A stretch of 64,000 nucleotides of DNA from Anoxybacillus tepidamans PS2 (GCF_000620165.1 NZ_JHVN01000003.1:124001-188000), one strand, 5' to 3'. Shown: positions 18,274-27,614, counted from the stretch's first letter. The notes: generated from the letters alone by a model not told the origin. Translations and numbers: made by a program.

Positions 18274-18685
18274 GTTCCTCACCTTGCTTTTCGTGGACAA
18301 TATTTCTCCATGCCAAATCGCCGCGCTCAAGCCCCTTAATTAAAATTTCCGCCGTCCCCATATTCGTTGCCAACGGCACGCTATACACATCACACAACCG
18401 GATAAGAGCGCTCACATCCGGTTCGTGAGGTTGCGCGGTTAACGGGTCACGGAAAAAAATCACCATGTCCATTTCATTGCGCGCAATCATCGCCCCAATT
18501 TCTTGATCTCCGCCTAACGGACCGGAACGAAATCGGTGAACGGATAACTCCGTTGCCTCTTCCACCCTGAGCCCCGTCGTTCCTGTCGCGTACAGTTCAT
18601 GTTGCGCTAAAATGGATTGGTAGGCGGTTGCAAACTGTATCATCTCTGCCTTTTTTTTATCGTGTGCGATCAAGGCAATTTTCAC
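18266..18685 (-). CDS. mgsA: Methylglyoxal synthase
   Basis: 139 residues. It converts dihydroxyacetone phosphate to methylglyoxal and phosphate, a bypass that relieves sugar-phosphate stress. [18 protein letters not shown] and the catalytic region [15 protein letters not shown] match the family. It leads the mgsA-bshB1-bshA-cca-birA run. Unlike B. subtilis, a 353-bp spacer separates it from dapB. Confidence 0.95.
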   Translation of the reverse strand: MKIALIAHDKKKAEMIQFATAYQSILAQHELYATGTTGLRVEEATELSVHRFRSGPLGGDQEIGAMIARNEMDMVIFFRDPLTAQPHEPDVSALIRLCDVYSVPLATNMGTAEILIKGLERGDLAWRNIVHEKQGEEHD

Positions 18686-19038
18686 ACCGACACCCCCGTG
18701 ATTCGATCATTCATTTCCAGTGAATTTAAATCTAAAGAGCACATAAAAGCCTTACGAGCGGACGAAAATTTTTTTCAACCGTAAAAGCACAGCGGAGAGC
18801 CAAACGACACTGCTTTTAAACGAAATAAAGCGCTGATTCGCCAACCGGTCAGCCGTTCGGATACTGCACACACCACATAATACATTAGCCTAGATATAAA
18901 ACATCGATCGCAACTGTTTCCTGCTAGACTATTTCACTTTAACGGCAGATTCGCGCATCGGCCGGCGAAATCTGGTGCCGACCGAAGCAGAAGCGCTTAT
19001 TTCCTCTACTTATTTATCCTCAAAATCACGAACGCTTG
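18686..19038. other. Intergenic, 353 bp, with one hairpin
   Basis: Spacer between dapB and mgsA. It holds an inverted repeat, CAGATTCGC (18946-18954) with GCGAAATCTG (18965-18974), and an AT-rich part near 18760. No ORF of interest or clear promoter was found, although a promoter for mgsA would be expected here. Confidence 0.45.
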
Positions 19039-19839
19039 CTATTCAATAATGTGCTCTAAGCCGTACACAAGCGTCTGCAGTTTCATGACCGTTTCTACTG
19101 ACAGCTTGACGCCAGACATAAATGATCCGCGATGGAACGAGTCATGGCGAATGGTTAATGCTTGTCCGTTCCCGCCAAAAATCACTTCCTGATGAGCGAC
19201 AAATCCCGGCAGGCGCACACTATGAATCGGAATGCCGTCATACTCCGCACCGCGCGCTCCTTCAAGCGTTTCTTTCTCATCCGGATGCCCTTGCTTTTTC
19301 GATGGCCTTACGGCGGAAATCAACTGCGCTGTTTTAACCGCTGTTCCTGACGGTGCATCCAATTTCTGGTCGTGATGCAGTTCAATGATCTCGACATCGG
19401 TAAAATATTTGGCGGCCATTTGCGCGAATTTCATCATCAAAATAGCCCCAACGGCAAAGTTCGGCGCAATAATCGCCCCAATTTCCCTTTCCTCAGCAAG
19501 CTTTGTTAGCTGTTCAATCTCCTCTTGCGTAAACCCGGTCGTTCCAACTACCGGTCGAACGCCGTAGTGCAAAGCGATTTCCGTATGGCGCTTGCCAGCT
19601 TCCGGCGTCGTCAAATCAATAAGTACGTCCGGTTTCGCTTCTTGAAAACAACGCTCAATATCTGTATAAATCGGCGCATGAATGCCGGAAAATCCATCGA
19701 CCTCCGCCAAATCTTTGCCATCATTGGCCCGGTCAATAACAGCAACGAGCTGAAAATGCTCCGTTTGATGCACGAGCGCTACCGCCTCGCGTCCCATCCG
19801 CCCGCGCGGTCCCGCGACAGCTACTTTAATCATTTCCAT
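19039..19839 (-). CDS. dapB: 4-hydroxy-tetrahydrodipicolinate reductase
   Basis: 266 residues. NAD(P)H-dependent step in lysine, diaminopimelate and dipicolinate supply. The N-terminal Rossmann motif is [15 protein letters not shown], and the catalytic/substrate motif is [15 protein letters not shown]. The start behind GGAAGG is 5 bp after the ypjD stop, so the two are co-transcribed. Confidence 0.96.
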   Translation of the reverse strand: MEMIKVAVAGPRGRMGREAVALVHQTEHFQLVAVIDRANDGKDLAEVDGFSGIHAPIYTDIERCFQEAKPDVLIDLTTPEAGKRHTEIALHYGVRPVVGTTGFTQEEIEQLTKLAEEREIGAIIAPNFAVGAILMMKFAQMAAKYFTDVEIIELHHDQKLDAPSGTAVKTAQLISAVRPSKKQGHPDEKETLEGARGAEYDGIPIHSVRLPGFVAHQEVIFGGNGQALTIRHDSFHRGSFMSGVKLSVETVMKLQTLVYGLEHIIE

Positions 19840-19844
19840 GATCT

Positions 19845-20174
19845 TTATCCTTCCTTTCTCGTCCAGCGATTTTTGTCACGTGTGCGAAATTTCTCCATTA
19901 CCATATCATGGGCTTCTTGCAAATCAATATGTAGTGAATTGGCGAAGCAAATAAGAACAAACAATAAATCGCCTAACTCTTCTTCAATCGTCTTCTCTGC
20001 CTCGGATTTCTTTTTTGGCTTTTCTCCGTAATAATGGTTCACTTCCCTTGCCAATTCTCCTAGCTCTTCTGTCAGCCGCGCCAGCATCGCCAGCGGGCTG
20101 AAATAGCCTTCTTTAAATTGGCTAATATACTCATCGACTTCTTGTTGAAGTTGTTTCATTGTTTTTTCCGTCAT
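19845..20174 (-). CDS. ypjD: MazG-like nucleotide pyrophosphohydrolase YpjD
   Basis: 109 residues with the MazG metal motif pattern: [13 protein letters not shown] (E-E-x-x-E) and [14 protein letters not shown] (E-x-x-D). This small all-alpha family hydrolyses non-canonical or surplus NTPs to NMP and pyrophosphate. First gene of ypjD-dapB, with the divergent ypjC promoter just upstream. Confidence 0.9.
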   Translation of the reverse strand: MTEKTMKQLQQEVDEYISQFKEGYFSPLAMLARLTEELGELAREVNHYYGEKPKKKSEAEKTIEEELGDLLFVLICFANSLHIDLQEAHDMVMEKFRTRDKNRWTRKEG

Positions 20175-20242
20175 GTACTGTCACCTCTCATGTTTCCATG
20201 TTAGCCAAAAGCAGCGTTTTTGACAAATATTTTTGAGCCGCG

Positions 20243-20271
20243 TTGCCCAAATCGACAAGTTCCACTATAAT
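20243..20271 (+). promoter_or_regulatory. SigA-type promoter of ypjC
   Basis: TTGCCC (20243-20248) and a perfect TATAAT (20266-20271) are separated by 17 bp, 38 bp upstream of the ypjC start. Confidence 0.7.
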
Positions 20272-20308
20272 TAAGGCGCTAGCTATTACTAATGTGCGGA
20301 GGTGCTGT

Positions 20309-21181
20309 ATGGTTTGGGGGCTCAAAATTAAAAATATCGTATTCATTTTGCTCGGTGCGGCTATTTTTGCATTCGGACTCGTTCATTTTAATATGCAGAA
20401 CAATTTAGCGGAAGGCGGAGTGACTGGTATCACGCTTCTCCTTTACTTTCTCTTCGGGATTGATCCGTCGATTACGAACTTGCTTTTGAATATCCCGCTC
20501 TTTTTTATCGGATGGAAGTTGCTTGGCCGCCATTCTTTTTTGTACACCATAATAGGAACAGTAAGTTTGTCCCTTTTCCTGTGGCTATTCCAGCGCTACG
20601 CCATTCACATGCCGTTAAAGCATGATTTGACGCTTGCGGCGCTGTTTGCCGGGGTGTTTGTCGGCATCGGGCTCGGAATCATTTTCCGTTACGGCGGCAC
20701 GACTGGCGGCGTTGACATTATCGCCCGCCTTCTTTATAAATACAGGGGAATTAGCATGGGAAAAACGATGTTTGCCTTTGACGCAGTCGTTATTGCGATG
20801 TCGCTGTTATATCTTTCATACCGTGAGGCGATGTATACGCTCGTCGCTGTCTTCGTCGGCGCCCGCGTTATCGACTTCTTACAAGAAAGCGGATACGCCG
20901 CGAAAGGAGCCACTATTATTTCTGAGAAAAGTGAAGAAGTCGCTCATAAAATTTTAACCGAAATGGAACGAGGCGTAACCGTATTAAAAGGGCGCGGCTC
21001 ATATACCAATCGTGAGCGCGATGTGCTTTATTGTGTAGTGGCGAAAAACGAACTGCCGCGTTTGAAAAGCGTTATTACGTCGGTCGATCCGCACGCCTTC
21101 GTTGCCGTTACCGATGTCCACGACGTGCTCGGCGAAGGGTTCACCCTTGACGAAAACAAACAGCCGATTCAGCCTGAATAA
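20309..21181 (+). CDS. ypjC: YitT-family membrane protein YpjC
   Basis: 290 residues from the ATG at 20309 (GGAGG site). Five or six hydrophobic segments in the first 200 residues form the YitT/DUF161 membrane domain (LAEGGVTGITLLLYFLFG and RYGGTTGGVDIIARLL). The C-terminal soluble DUF2179 domain holds VTVLKGRGSYT and VDPHAFVAVTDVHDV. Function is not established. It is the only plus-strand gene in this part of the window, with its own promoter and terminator. Confidence 0.9.
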   Translation: MVWGLKIKNIVFILLGAAIFAFGLVHFNMQNNLAEGGVTGITLLLYFLFGIDPSITNLLLNIPLFFIGWKLLGRHSFLYTIIGTVSLSLFLWLFQRYAIHMPLKHDLTLAALFAGVFVGIGLGIIFRYGGTTGGVDIIARLLYKYRGISMGKTMFAFDAVVIAMSLLYLSYREAMYTLVAVFVGARVIDFLQESGYAAKGATIISEKSEEVAHKILTEMERGVTVLKGRGSYTNRERDVLYCVVAKNELPRLKSVITSVDPHAFVAVTDVHDVLGEGFTLDENKQPIQPE

Positions 21182-21183
21182 GC

Positions 21184-21237
21184 CTCTCCCACCTACACTC
21201 ATTTAGGGGTGGAAGACTTCCCGCTAAGTATGTAAAA
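21184..21237 (+). repeat. Hairpin element, copy 1 (IS200/IS605-end-like)
   Basis: CTCCCACCTACACTC-ATTTAG-GGGTGG-AAGACTTC followed by CCGCTAAGTATGT. It aligns for about 55 bases with copy 2 at 22258, including both sides of the hairpin and the AGACTTC tail. The sequence resembles subterminal hairpins of IS200/IS605-type elements as I remember them. Confidence 0.5.
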
Positions 21238-21239
21238 AT

Positions 21240-21272
21240 CGGCTTCTCGACTCACACGGGAAGCCGGTTTTT
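21240..21272 (+). terminator. Terminator of ypjC
   Basis: CGGCTTCTCG (21240-21249) pairs with CGGGAAGCCG (21257-21266), followed by TTTTT. Confidence 0.8.
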
Positions 21273-21344
21273 AAAGCTTATTATTTTCGACCATTCTTCC
21301 ATCGGCTAATTTTCAGCGGCTTCATAATATAAAAGCGCTCATGC

Positions 21345-21375
21345 AAAAAAGGGCGGATGGCGATCCGCCCTTTTA
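21345..21375. terminator. Bidirectional terminator, mainly for ypjB
   Basis: GGGCGGAT (21351-21358) and ATCCGCCC (21363-21370) form a perfect stem with a GGCG loop. A's on the left and T's on the right serve both strands. It overlaps the ypjB stop. Confidence 0.85.
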
Positions 21376-22158
21376 TTGTTCGTCATGCGATCTTGTTTTT
21401 TGTTTTTCCCCGCGGTATTTACGGAAACCGACGTACGTGAGCGTCAGCACGATCATGCCTCCAGTCGAAATCATCACCCACCATAGCGACGGGTCGGCTT
21501 CATCTTTTTTCATATGATGGAATAAGGCCTGAAAATCTCCTTTCATTTGCGAGAGCATCTGCTGTTGCTGAGCTTGATTCAACGTTTGAAATTTCGGCGT
21601 TTGCAGCTGTTCAATATCGGCGTCCGCTTTTTTTGCCCAGTCCGGCTCGACATCGATTTTCACGCTTGGCTCAATGATTTCATATTGGCGCAAAAAGTGC
21701 CGTAGCGCCGCTTGAAACTCAGACTTGCTTCTTCGTTTGACCGCCTTTTCGATTTGTTCAAAGGCATTCATCACAGAAGGTTCCATTTCCGTCCAAAGCG
21801 GTTGATAATTAGAATGAACCGCGTCGATGACAAGCCGGAACTGAGCTACTTGATCGATGCGGTCTTCCGCTGGCAATGTCGATGCGGTAATCGTCTTTAA
21901 CGCATTTTCGTGCGTAACCGTAATCGCGCGCAGCTCATCCATTGATTTCAGCCGCTCCCGCGCGTTCAATTTTAAAAACTGATCTGAAAAGTAGTTCAAT
22001 ACTTCTTTCGCCTCTTCAAAACGTTTGTTTTTCGCAAGCTGCAATGCTTCGTCTGAAATTTCGTCAAGCCGGCTCCACCCGTCATGATGCGTGGCATACG
22101 CGGCCGACGGAAATACATAAACGATCATGATGAGCAACATAATCGCTATCCGCCTCAT
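21373..22158 (-). CDS. ypjB: Sporulation protein YpjB
   Basis: 261 residues from the ATG at 22158 (GGAGGGAC). A signal peptide (MRRIAIMLLIMIVYVFPSAAYA) is followed by a charged, largely helical extracellular body, then one C-terminal membrane helix (WWVMISTGGMIVLTLTYVGF) and a basic tail. This matches the YpjB sporulation family, whose mutants in B. subtilis affect sporulation. It is flanked on both sides by copies of the same hairpin element. Confidence 0.85.
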   Translation of the reverse strand: MRRIAIMLLIMIVYVFPSAAYATHHDGWSRLDEISDEALQLAKNKRFEEAKEVLNYFSDQFLKLNARERLKSMDELRAITVTHENALKTITASTLPAEDRIDQVAQFRLVIDAVHSNYQPLWTEMEPSVMNAFEQIEKAVKRRSKSEFQAALRHFLRQYEIIEPSVKIDVEPDWAKKADADIEQLQTPKFQTLNQAQQQQMLSQMKGDFQALFHHMKKDEADPSLWWVMISTGGMIVLTLTYVGFRKYRGEKQKTRSHDEQ

Positions 22159-22257
22159 TCTTGTCCCTCCTCTGCTAACTATTATCAATGTATGAGGAGA
22201 TGGACAAGGTTAGACCATGATTTCAGCGAAAATTGCAAACAGCTATGTACTGATGAA

Positions 22258-22312
22258 TCTCCCCCGCCTACACTCCGTTTAGAGGCGGGAGACTTCTCGG
22301 TGAATGTGTTAA
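22258..22312 (+). repeat. Hairpin element, copy 2 (IS200/IS605-end-like)
   Basis: CTCCCCCGCCTACACTC-CGTTTAGA-GGCGGG-AGACTTC then TCGGTGAATGTGTT. Same orientation and same order of motifs as copy 1, with compensating changes in the stem (CCGCC/GGCGG against CCACC/GGTGG), so the hairpin itself seems conserved. Confidence 0.5.
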
Positions 22313-22335
22313 ATAAGGCGAGTAATCAAGCGCTC

Positions 22336-22947
22336 TCAATTCGTTTTGATTGGTCCATCCACATGTGAACCGAACCATCCCTTTCTTACGCACAAAACGT
22401 AAGCGATGCCGATAGAAGCGATGCTAAGCCAAAAGGTAAAGTAGCCGATTTGCGGTACATATTGTTCCAACATGCTGTAACGCGGGAGCATGCGAAATAC
22501 GTAATCAATCACATCATTATGCAACGTCCATACAGCGGCAAGCGCTAAATGCCAACCCTTTATCCGGTAAAATGGAGAGTACAAAATCCCTTCAACCGCC
22601 ATCGCCCCATGTGAAACAATCAGCATCCATCCTTGCCAGCCAAGCGTTCCCGTCACCTTCCACACGAGTATATTCATCACCACCGCCCAAATTCCATATT
22701 TAAACAATGTCACAATCGCTAATGCTTCAAAGAGCGACCAGTTTCTGTTCAATAAAAAAGCGAATAAAACGAACACAAAAAACAAGCTCGCCGTTGGGCT
22801 ATCGGGCACGAACAATAAAAATTTAGCTGGCGTCTCGGCAAGCTGATGACCGTACCATATGTATCCGTAAACCGTTCCAGCGATATTGGCCGCAAGCATC
22901 ATCCATAGAAAAGAACGATTTATGAGCAAAGGAAGCACCCACTTCAT
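22336..22947 (-). CDS. ypjA: DUF1405 membrane protein YpjA
   Basis: 203 residues with about six membrane helices, starting MKWVLPLLINRSFLWMML. WYGHQLAETPAKFLLFVPDSP and SHGAMAVEGILYSPFYRI are typical of DUF1405 proteins. No function is established. It follows the qcrABC genes but is separated from them by a terminator. Confidence 0.88.
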   Translation of the reverse strand: MKWVLPLLINRSFLWMMLAANIAGTVYGYIWYGHQLAETPAKFLLFVPDSPTASLFFVFVLFAFLLNRNWSLFEALAIVTLFKYGIWAVVMNILVWKVTGTLGWQGWMLIVSHGAMAVEGILYSPFYRIKGWHLALAAVWTLHNDVIDYVFRMLPRYSMLEQYVPQIGYFTFWLSIASIGIAYVLCVRKGWFGSHVDGPIKTN

Positions 22948-22973
22948 ACTACACCTACTTTCTTTTGTTAAAC

Positions 22974-23004
22974 AAAGAAGCTGACTATAATAGCCAGCTT
23001 CTTT
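22974..23004 (-). terminator. Terminator of qcrABC
   Basis: AAAGAAGCTG (22974-22983) and CAGCTTCTTT (22995-23004) pair perfectly, a few bases past the qcrC stop. The minus strand continues with GTTTAAC. Confidence 0.75.
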
Positions 23005-23017
23005 CGCATTGCTTTTA

Positions 23018-23785
23018 TTATTTTTCTTTTAATCCTGCGATAAATTCAGAGAGTTTTTTCAACTCTTCATCCGTACCTTTAAACACGCCTTTTGGCATGC
23101 CGCCTCTACCGTTTCTCGCAATGTGAGCGATCTCTTCAGGCTTCAGCCCTGTGCCGACAAGCGAAGGCGCTGCAGCTCCGCCCGATAAATTTTCGCCGTG
23201 GCAAGTTGTACACGTATTCGCTTGGGCAATCTTATAGCCTTCCGCATTTTTGTCAATTTCAACTTGGGCACGGATTTTACCTTGTTCCGCTGCTTTTTTC
23301 CAGTCGTGAGTGACAACCGATTCCCAAGTTAAGTAAACCATCGCCGCAAGCGTTAATAACATCATACCGACGGCTACCGGACGCTTTAACGGACGACGCT
23401 CCGGTCCGCGATCTAGAAACGGAGCAAGCAATAAAGATCCGAACGCAAGCCCCGGCATGATGATCGCACCGATAACCGTATATGGACCTGAAGCATATGA
23501 ATATTTCAACAATTGGTATAAGAATAAGAAATACCAGTCTGGAAGCGGAATATATGACGTATCTGTTGGGTCAGCGATACGCTCTAACGGAGACGGATGG
23601 GCAACGGTTAAGCATAAAAACCCAACTAAAAAGACAGAACCGACCATCCATTCCTTCAGCAAGAAGTTCGGCCAAAACGCTTCTGTTTTCCCCGGATATT
23701 CCGAATAGTCTTTCGGGATATTCGGCTTTCTTACAGCAGAAACGCGGGAGTCGCCGACGAATTTCATCCCTTTTCCGCGATGCAT
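23018..23785 (-). CDS. qcrC: Menaquinol:cytochrome c reductase, cytochrome b/c subunit
   Basis: 255 residues. Three membrane helices equivalent to the C-terminal half (subunit IV) of cytochrome b are fused to a C-terminal cytochrome c domain. The quinol-site region is ADPTDTSYIPLPDWYFLF; the haem c site is CTTCH near residue 205, with a methionine ligand in the GGMPKG loop. Part of the cytochrome bc complex that oxidises menaquinol and pumps protons in the membrane. Confidence 0.97.
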   Translation of the reverse strand: MHRGKGMKFVGDSRVSAVRKPNIPKDYSEYPGKTEAFWPNFLLKEWMVGSVFLVGFLCLTVAHPSPLERIADPTDTSYIPLPDWYFLFLYQLLKYSYASGPYTVIGAIIMPGLAFGSLLLAPFLDRGPERRPLKRPVAVGMMLLTLAAMVYLTWESVVTHDWKKAAEQGKIRAQVEIDKNAEGYKIAQANTCTTCHGENLSGGAAAPSLVGTGLKPEEIAHIARNGRGGMPKGVFKGTDEELKKLSEFIAGLKEK

Positions 23786-23835
23786 ATCATGTTCCCCTCC
23801 TTTGTCTCATAGACTGATGAAATTATCAGTACATT

Positions 23836-24510
23836 TTACAGTGGACCAGAGATACCTTGTTTGCGAATCATTAAGAAGTGCGCCGCCATTAAGCCAAGCA
23901 ATGCACCTGGCAAGAAGAAAACGTGAATCGCGAAGAAACGCGTCAACGTTTGAGCACCGACGATCTCTGGATGCCCTGCCAACAACGTCTTCACTGCCGT
24001 ACCGATGACAGGCGTCGCCTCAGCAATTTGCAAACCTACTTTTGTCGCAAATAGCGCTTTCATATCCCAAGGCAATAAGTAACCTGTGAAACCAAGCCCC
24101 ATCATTACCATGAAAATTAGTACACCGACAATCCAGTTTAATTCACGCGGTTTTTTATATGCCCCTTGGAAAAAGACGCGCAACGTATGTAAAAACATCA
24201 TAACGATAACGAGACTTGCTCCCCAGTGGTGCATACCGCGCACAATTTGACCGAAGGCAACTTCGTTTTGCAAATAATACACTGATTCCCAAGCGTTTTT
24301 AATGTCCGGAACGTAGTACATCGTCAAGAACATCCCTGACAAAATTTGGATGACGGTAACGAAGAATGTAAGTCCGCCAAAGCAGTAAACGAACGCAGAA
24401 AAATGATGTGCCGGGTTAACATGTTCCGGAACCTCATGGTCAGCGATATCGCGCCACAAAGGCGTAATATCAAGACGTTCGTCCACCCAGTCATAAATCT
24501 TGTTTAACAC
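23836..24510 (-). CDS. qcrB: Menaquinol:cytochrome c reductase, cytochrome b subunit
   Basis: 224 residues, the b6-type N-terminal half of cytochrome b with four membrane helices. Haem-ligand histidines lie in GMHHWGASLVIVMMFLH and in the FFAIHVFFLPG helix; GYLLPWDMKA is a conserved loop. It follows qcrA by 3 bp. QcrABC passes electrons from menaquinol, made with hepS/hepT/menG in this same window, to cytochrome c. Confidence 0.97.
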   Translation of the reverse strand: MLNKIYDWVDERLDITPLWRDIADHEVPEHVNPAHHFSAFVYCFGGLTFFVTVIQILSGMFLTMYYVPDIKNAWESVYYLQNEVAFGQIVRGMHHWGASLVIVMMFLHTLRVFFQGAYKKPRELNWIVGVLIFMVMMGLGFTGYLLPWDMKALFATKVGLQIAEATPVIGTAVKTLLAGHPEIVGAQTLTRFFAIHVFFLPGALLGLMAAHFLMIRKQGISGPL

Positions 24511-24513
24511 GTA

Positions 24514-25023
24514 TTACGCCTCCCCTCGTGGTTTCGCTTTACCTAAATACAATTTGCCGTCTTTCACTTTGTACTCGTAGCGGTCTAGTGGATGCATCGG
24601 CGGCGTTCCCGGAACGTTCGTGCCGTCTTTCGTATAGCGGCCGTAGTGGCACGGACAGAAGAATTGGTTTGGATGCGCTTTATCCGCATTCCAGTTAACG
24701 GTACAGCCAAGATGCTTACAGATCGGAGATAACGCGACGATTTCTCCCTTGTCATCTTTGTACACCCATGCCGATTTTGGCTCTTCCGATTCATACCATG
24801 CGTCTTTCACTTTTACTTTAAAGTCAAAGCGCTGCGGCTCGGTTGTGATGTCTTTCACTTGCGCAACCGGCACCAATTCTGCGCCTGCTTCTCCTTTTAA
24901 AATTGGATCCAACGCAAAGCGTGCCATTGGCATGAGAATTCCTGCGGCCATGAATCCGCCTACACCCGTTAACGTGTAGTTTAAAAATTGGCGTCTTGAT
25001 ACACGGTGTTTCTTCTCGCTCAT
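24514..25023 (-). CDS. qcrA: Menaquinol:cytochrome c reductase, Rieske iron-sulfur subunit
   Basis: 169 residues from the second of two adjacent ATGs, the better spaced one behind GAGGGGGG. A Tat-like RRQFLNYTL signal and one membrane anchor (GVGGFMAAGILMP) are followed by the Rieske domain, with the 2Fe-2S ligands in CKHLGC and CPCHYG. First gene of qcrABC. Confidence 0.96.
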   Translation of the reverse strand: MSEKKHRVSRRQFLNYTLTGVGGFMAAGILMPMARFALDPILKGEAGAELVPVAQVKDITTEPQRFDFKVKVKDAWYESEEPKSAWVYKDDKGEIVALSPICKHLGCTVNWNADKAHPNQFFCPCHYGRYTKDGTNVPGTPPMHPLDRYEYKVKDGKLYLGKAKPRGEA

Positions 25024-25168
25024 CATTTTCCCCCCTCTATGTAAAGTTAAGTCCATCCGGACGAAATCTTATAACACATATAAAACTAGGACATTCTAAT
25101 GATAGCTCAAGATGGAGACAAGGTCAATACAATCGTCGGTGAAAACGCTCACATTCCGACAACGTTCG

Positions 25169-25624
25169 CTACGTCCATCTGGAAATGAAAGCGTTTAATA
25201 GCTTCGATGTTTGGTCATGGACGATTTGCCGTTTATACGCTTCATCCATATGTTCAAATGGAACAACTGGAAGCAAAAACAACTCTCCCAAAAGATCTGG
25301 CTCATATTCCTTCCACGCTCGATCGCCCGTGACATAAAACACGTGATGCAACCCGCTTTCTTTCAGTTGGCTCGTCCAATCGTTTAACCGCTCCGTGCGC
25401 GCGCTTTGTTCCTCCGCAGTAAAGTAGGCAAACGGCGGAAGCAAAAATAAACGCCCTTTCAACTGCCGTTCGATCTCACTCGTCAAAAGCTGCACAAACT
25501 CTCCTCCGGAAACCGCCGCTTTCGCTCCCTCGGATAAGGTGAGCGGAATAAGAGGAATGACAGCCGTATCAATGTATTGCCTTTCTTTTTCGTACATGTC
25601 CACATCATTAGCTGTCCATTTCAC
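25169..25624 (-). CDS. ypiF: DUF2487 protein YpiF
   Basis: 151 soluble residues, beginning MKWTANDVDMYEKERQYID. Conserved position between ypiB and qcrA and overall sequence match YpiF/DUF2487. No catalytic motif is apparent and no function is known to me. In B. subtilis it is the first gene of the ypiF-qcrABC operon. Confidence 0.85.
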   Translation of the reverse strand: MKWTANDVDMYEKERQYIDTAVIPLIPLTLSEGAKAAVSGGEFVQLLTSEIERQLKGRLFLLPPFAYFTAEEQSARTERLNDWTSQLKESGLHHVFYVTGDRAWKEYEPDLLGELFLLPVVPFEHMDEAYKRQIVHDQTSKLLNAFISRWT

Positions 25625-25690
25625 TGTTCATTCTCCCCTTTTTTCCAATATTACATTCTTCTTTATCACCATAACATACTTTTAGAAAAA

Positions 25691-25716
25691 AAGAAAAACC
25701 TTGCTGTTCGCAAGGT
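25691..25716 (-). terminator. Terminator after ypiB
   Basis: ACCTTG (25698-25703) and CAAGGT (25711-25716) form a short stem whose minus-strand 3' side runs into TTTTTCTTTTTTT. Confidence 0.65.
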
Positions 25717-25754
25717 CCCCGGCATATAAAACGTTCAATTTTGTAACTTTATAT

Positions 25755-26285
25755 TTAGAGCCGTCTTAACTGTTCAGTCAGACGCTTGAATTCTTGTTCG
25801 TCTTGGCGGTCAAGCGCCTCATCAATCAGTTTCATCAGCCGCTCCTTTTGAAAATTGTAAAGCGATTTCTCTAAAAATTGTTCCGCCAATATTTGATCTT
25901 TTTCACTAACCTGCACATGTTTCGGCGCGTACGGGTTTTCTTCAAGCACGGCAACATATTGCGGTGAATGGAACGAAGCGCGGAAATTGAGCTGAATATA
26001 AATATCTTCGTCGCGATTGAGGCGAATATCATGAAACGATTTTTCTGCATCGGTCGTCATGACATTTTCTTTATAAAATCGAAATGGGACATCATCGACA
26101 CAGTGAGTTGACATCACCATCCCGCGCGGACAATATTGGGCGTTTTCCACAAAATGCACTTTTTGCATCAGTTGATCATGGCTCATAAGATAGTTTAAAA
26201 TCCATACACACTCGCGCCTTTTTAATTGATAATGACTTAAAAACCAACGGATGAACTCCTTTTTCTCACTCACCGATACTGTCAT
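25755..26285 (-). CDS. ypiB: UPF0302 family protein YpiB
   Basis: 176 residues, beginning [20 protein letters not shown], with a ribosome binding site GGGGGAGGAG. The family has an N-terminal domain with [15 protein letters not shown] and a C-terminal acidic helical IDEAL-type tail ([19 protein letters not shown]). IDEAL domains are short protein-binding segments in Firmicutes. No enzymatic role known. Confidence 0.87.
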   Translation of the reverse strand: MTVSVSEKKEFIRWFLSHYQLKRRECVWILNYLMSHDQLMQKVHFVENAQYCPRGMVMSTHCVDDVPFRFYKENVMTTDAEKSFHDIRLNRDEDIYIQLNFRASFHSPQYVAVLEENPYAPKHVQVSEKDQILAEQFLEKSLYNFQKERLMKLIDEALDRQDEQEFKRLTEQLRRL

Positions 26286-26343
26286 TCTTCTCCTCCCCCT
26301 CTATCGTTTTGAAAGAAAGAGGTGCTATGTCACCGCAAGCCCG

Positions 26344-27600
26344 TTACTCTTCCAATTCAAGCAGCATCTGGGCAGCTTCCGTATGGGCAGGATCGAGGCG
26401 CACGATTTGTTGAAACATCGCTTTCGCACGTTCGCGATCTCCATCCTCAATGAGGAAATATCCATATTCTTCAAGAAACTCGACATCATTCTTAAAGAAA
26501 GTATATGCCTCTTGATAATGGTTTAATGCATCGGAATACATCTCGAGCTTATGTTTCGCCCGAGCGAGCACCCATTCGAATTGCGGATCGTATTCCCCTT
26601 GTTGAAGCGCTTGTTCGATGAAATCGATCGCCGCTTCATAGCGCTCGTCATGCATGAGCATCGATGCTAAGGCAAGAAGTGCCTCGATATAGCCTGGGTC
26701 TATTTCAACCGCTTTGCGTAAATGTGCTTCTGCCTCCTCCGCTTTGCCAAGCTTTATGGCGATTTTTCCAGCGAACAGCAACAACTCCTTATTCCATTCA
26801 TCGACAAGCAGCCCTTCTTTTGCCGTTTCGTAACTTTTAGCAAGCTGTCCCTCGTGTTCCTGCGCCTTCGCCAAATATAAATAAAGCGGCGCATAATCTC
26901 GGTCGAGCTCTTTTAACTCTGTTAGTTTTTCAATCGCCGTCTGGTAATATTCCGCCTGAAACGCGGTAAATCCGTATCCAAACAGCGTATGGCTATCGAT
27001 TTTTTCTTGCAGCGTCTGTTCATAATATGGAAGCGCTTGTTCAAATTCCCCGAGCAAGCTGAATGATTCCGCCAACCGTTCCGGAATAAAAGTTCCGGCG
27101 ATGCTTGTTTCTTGTTCGAGCACTTTTTGATACAAATCAATGCTTTTTTGATACTGACCCGTCGAAAAGTATAATTCCGCAAGCGCAAACTCAAGGAGCG
27201 GCTCATCCGGCAGCCGCTCGAGCGCTTTTTGGAGCTTTTGCTCGCTCACTTCCTCAAGCCCCTGCATTTGATAAAGGTCAGCAGCAAGCAGACACGCTCG
27301 CGGAAATAACGGGTCATCCTCATTGATGTCTGCTAATATTTCCAACGCTTTTTCTTCTTCATCTAATTCCGTATAAATTTCTGCTAAAAACAACCGCACT
27401 TCTCCCTCGTCCGGATAGCGAAGCGCAAGCTCCTCCATCATCGCTCGCGCCTCGTCAAGCACTCCCCATGAAAAGAGCTGCTCGGCTAGCATATATTTTT
27501 CATCGTCGCTCGCTTCCGCTTTTACTTTCGGAATGAGCGCAAGCGCTTTTTCAACCTCTCCGCTTTCTACAAGCTGAACGATTTCTTCGACTCGCTTCAT
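26344..27600 (-). CDS. ypiA: Tetratricopeptide-repeat protein YpiA
   Basis: 418 residues made of about ten TPR units, for instance LLEFALAELYFSTGQYQKSIDLY and KAEEAEAHLRKAVEIDPGYIEALLAL. No signal peptide or membrane segment, so a cytoplasmic protein-interaction scaffold. It is the usual partner of ypiB in Bacillus and is 58 bp upstream of it. Partners unknown. Confidence 0.9.
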   Translation of the reverse strand: MKRVEEIVQLVESGEVEKALALIPKVKAEASDDEKYMLAEQLFSWGVLDEARAMMEELALRYPDEGEVRLFLAEIYTELDEEEKALEILADINEDDPLFPRACLLAADLYQMQGLEEVSEQKLQKALERLPDEPLLEFALAELYFSTGQYQKSIDLYQKVLEQETSIAGTFIPERLAESFSLLGEFEQALPYYEQTLQEKIDSHTLFGYGFTAFQAEYYQTAIEKLTELKELDRDYAPLYLYLAKAQEHEGQLAKSYETAKEGLLVDEWNKELLLFAGKIAIKLGKAEEAEAHLRKAVEIDPGYIEALLALASMLMHDERYEAAIDFIEQALQQGEYDPQFEWVLARAKHKLEMYSDALNHYQEAYTFFKNDVEFLEEYGYFLIEDGDRERAKAMFQQIVRLDPAHTEAAQMLLELEE

Positions 27601-27614
27601 TCGTCTACACTTCC

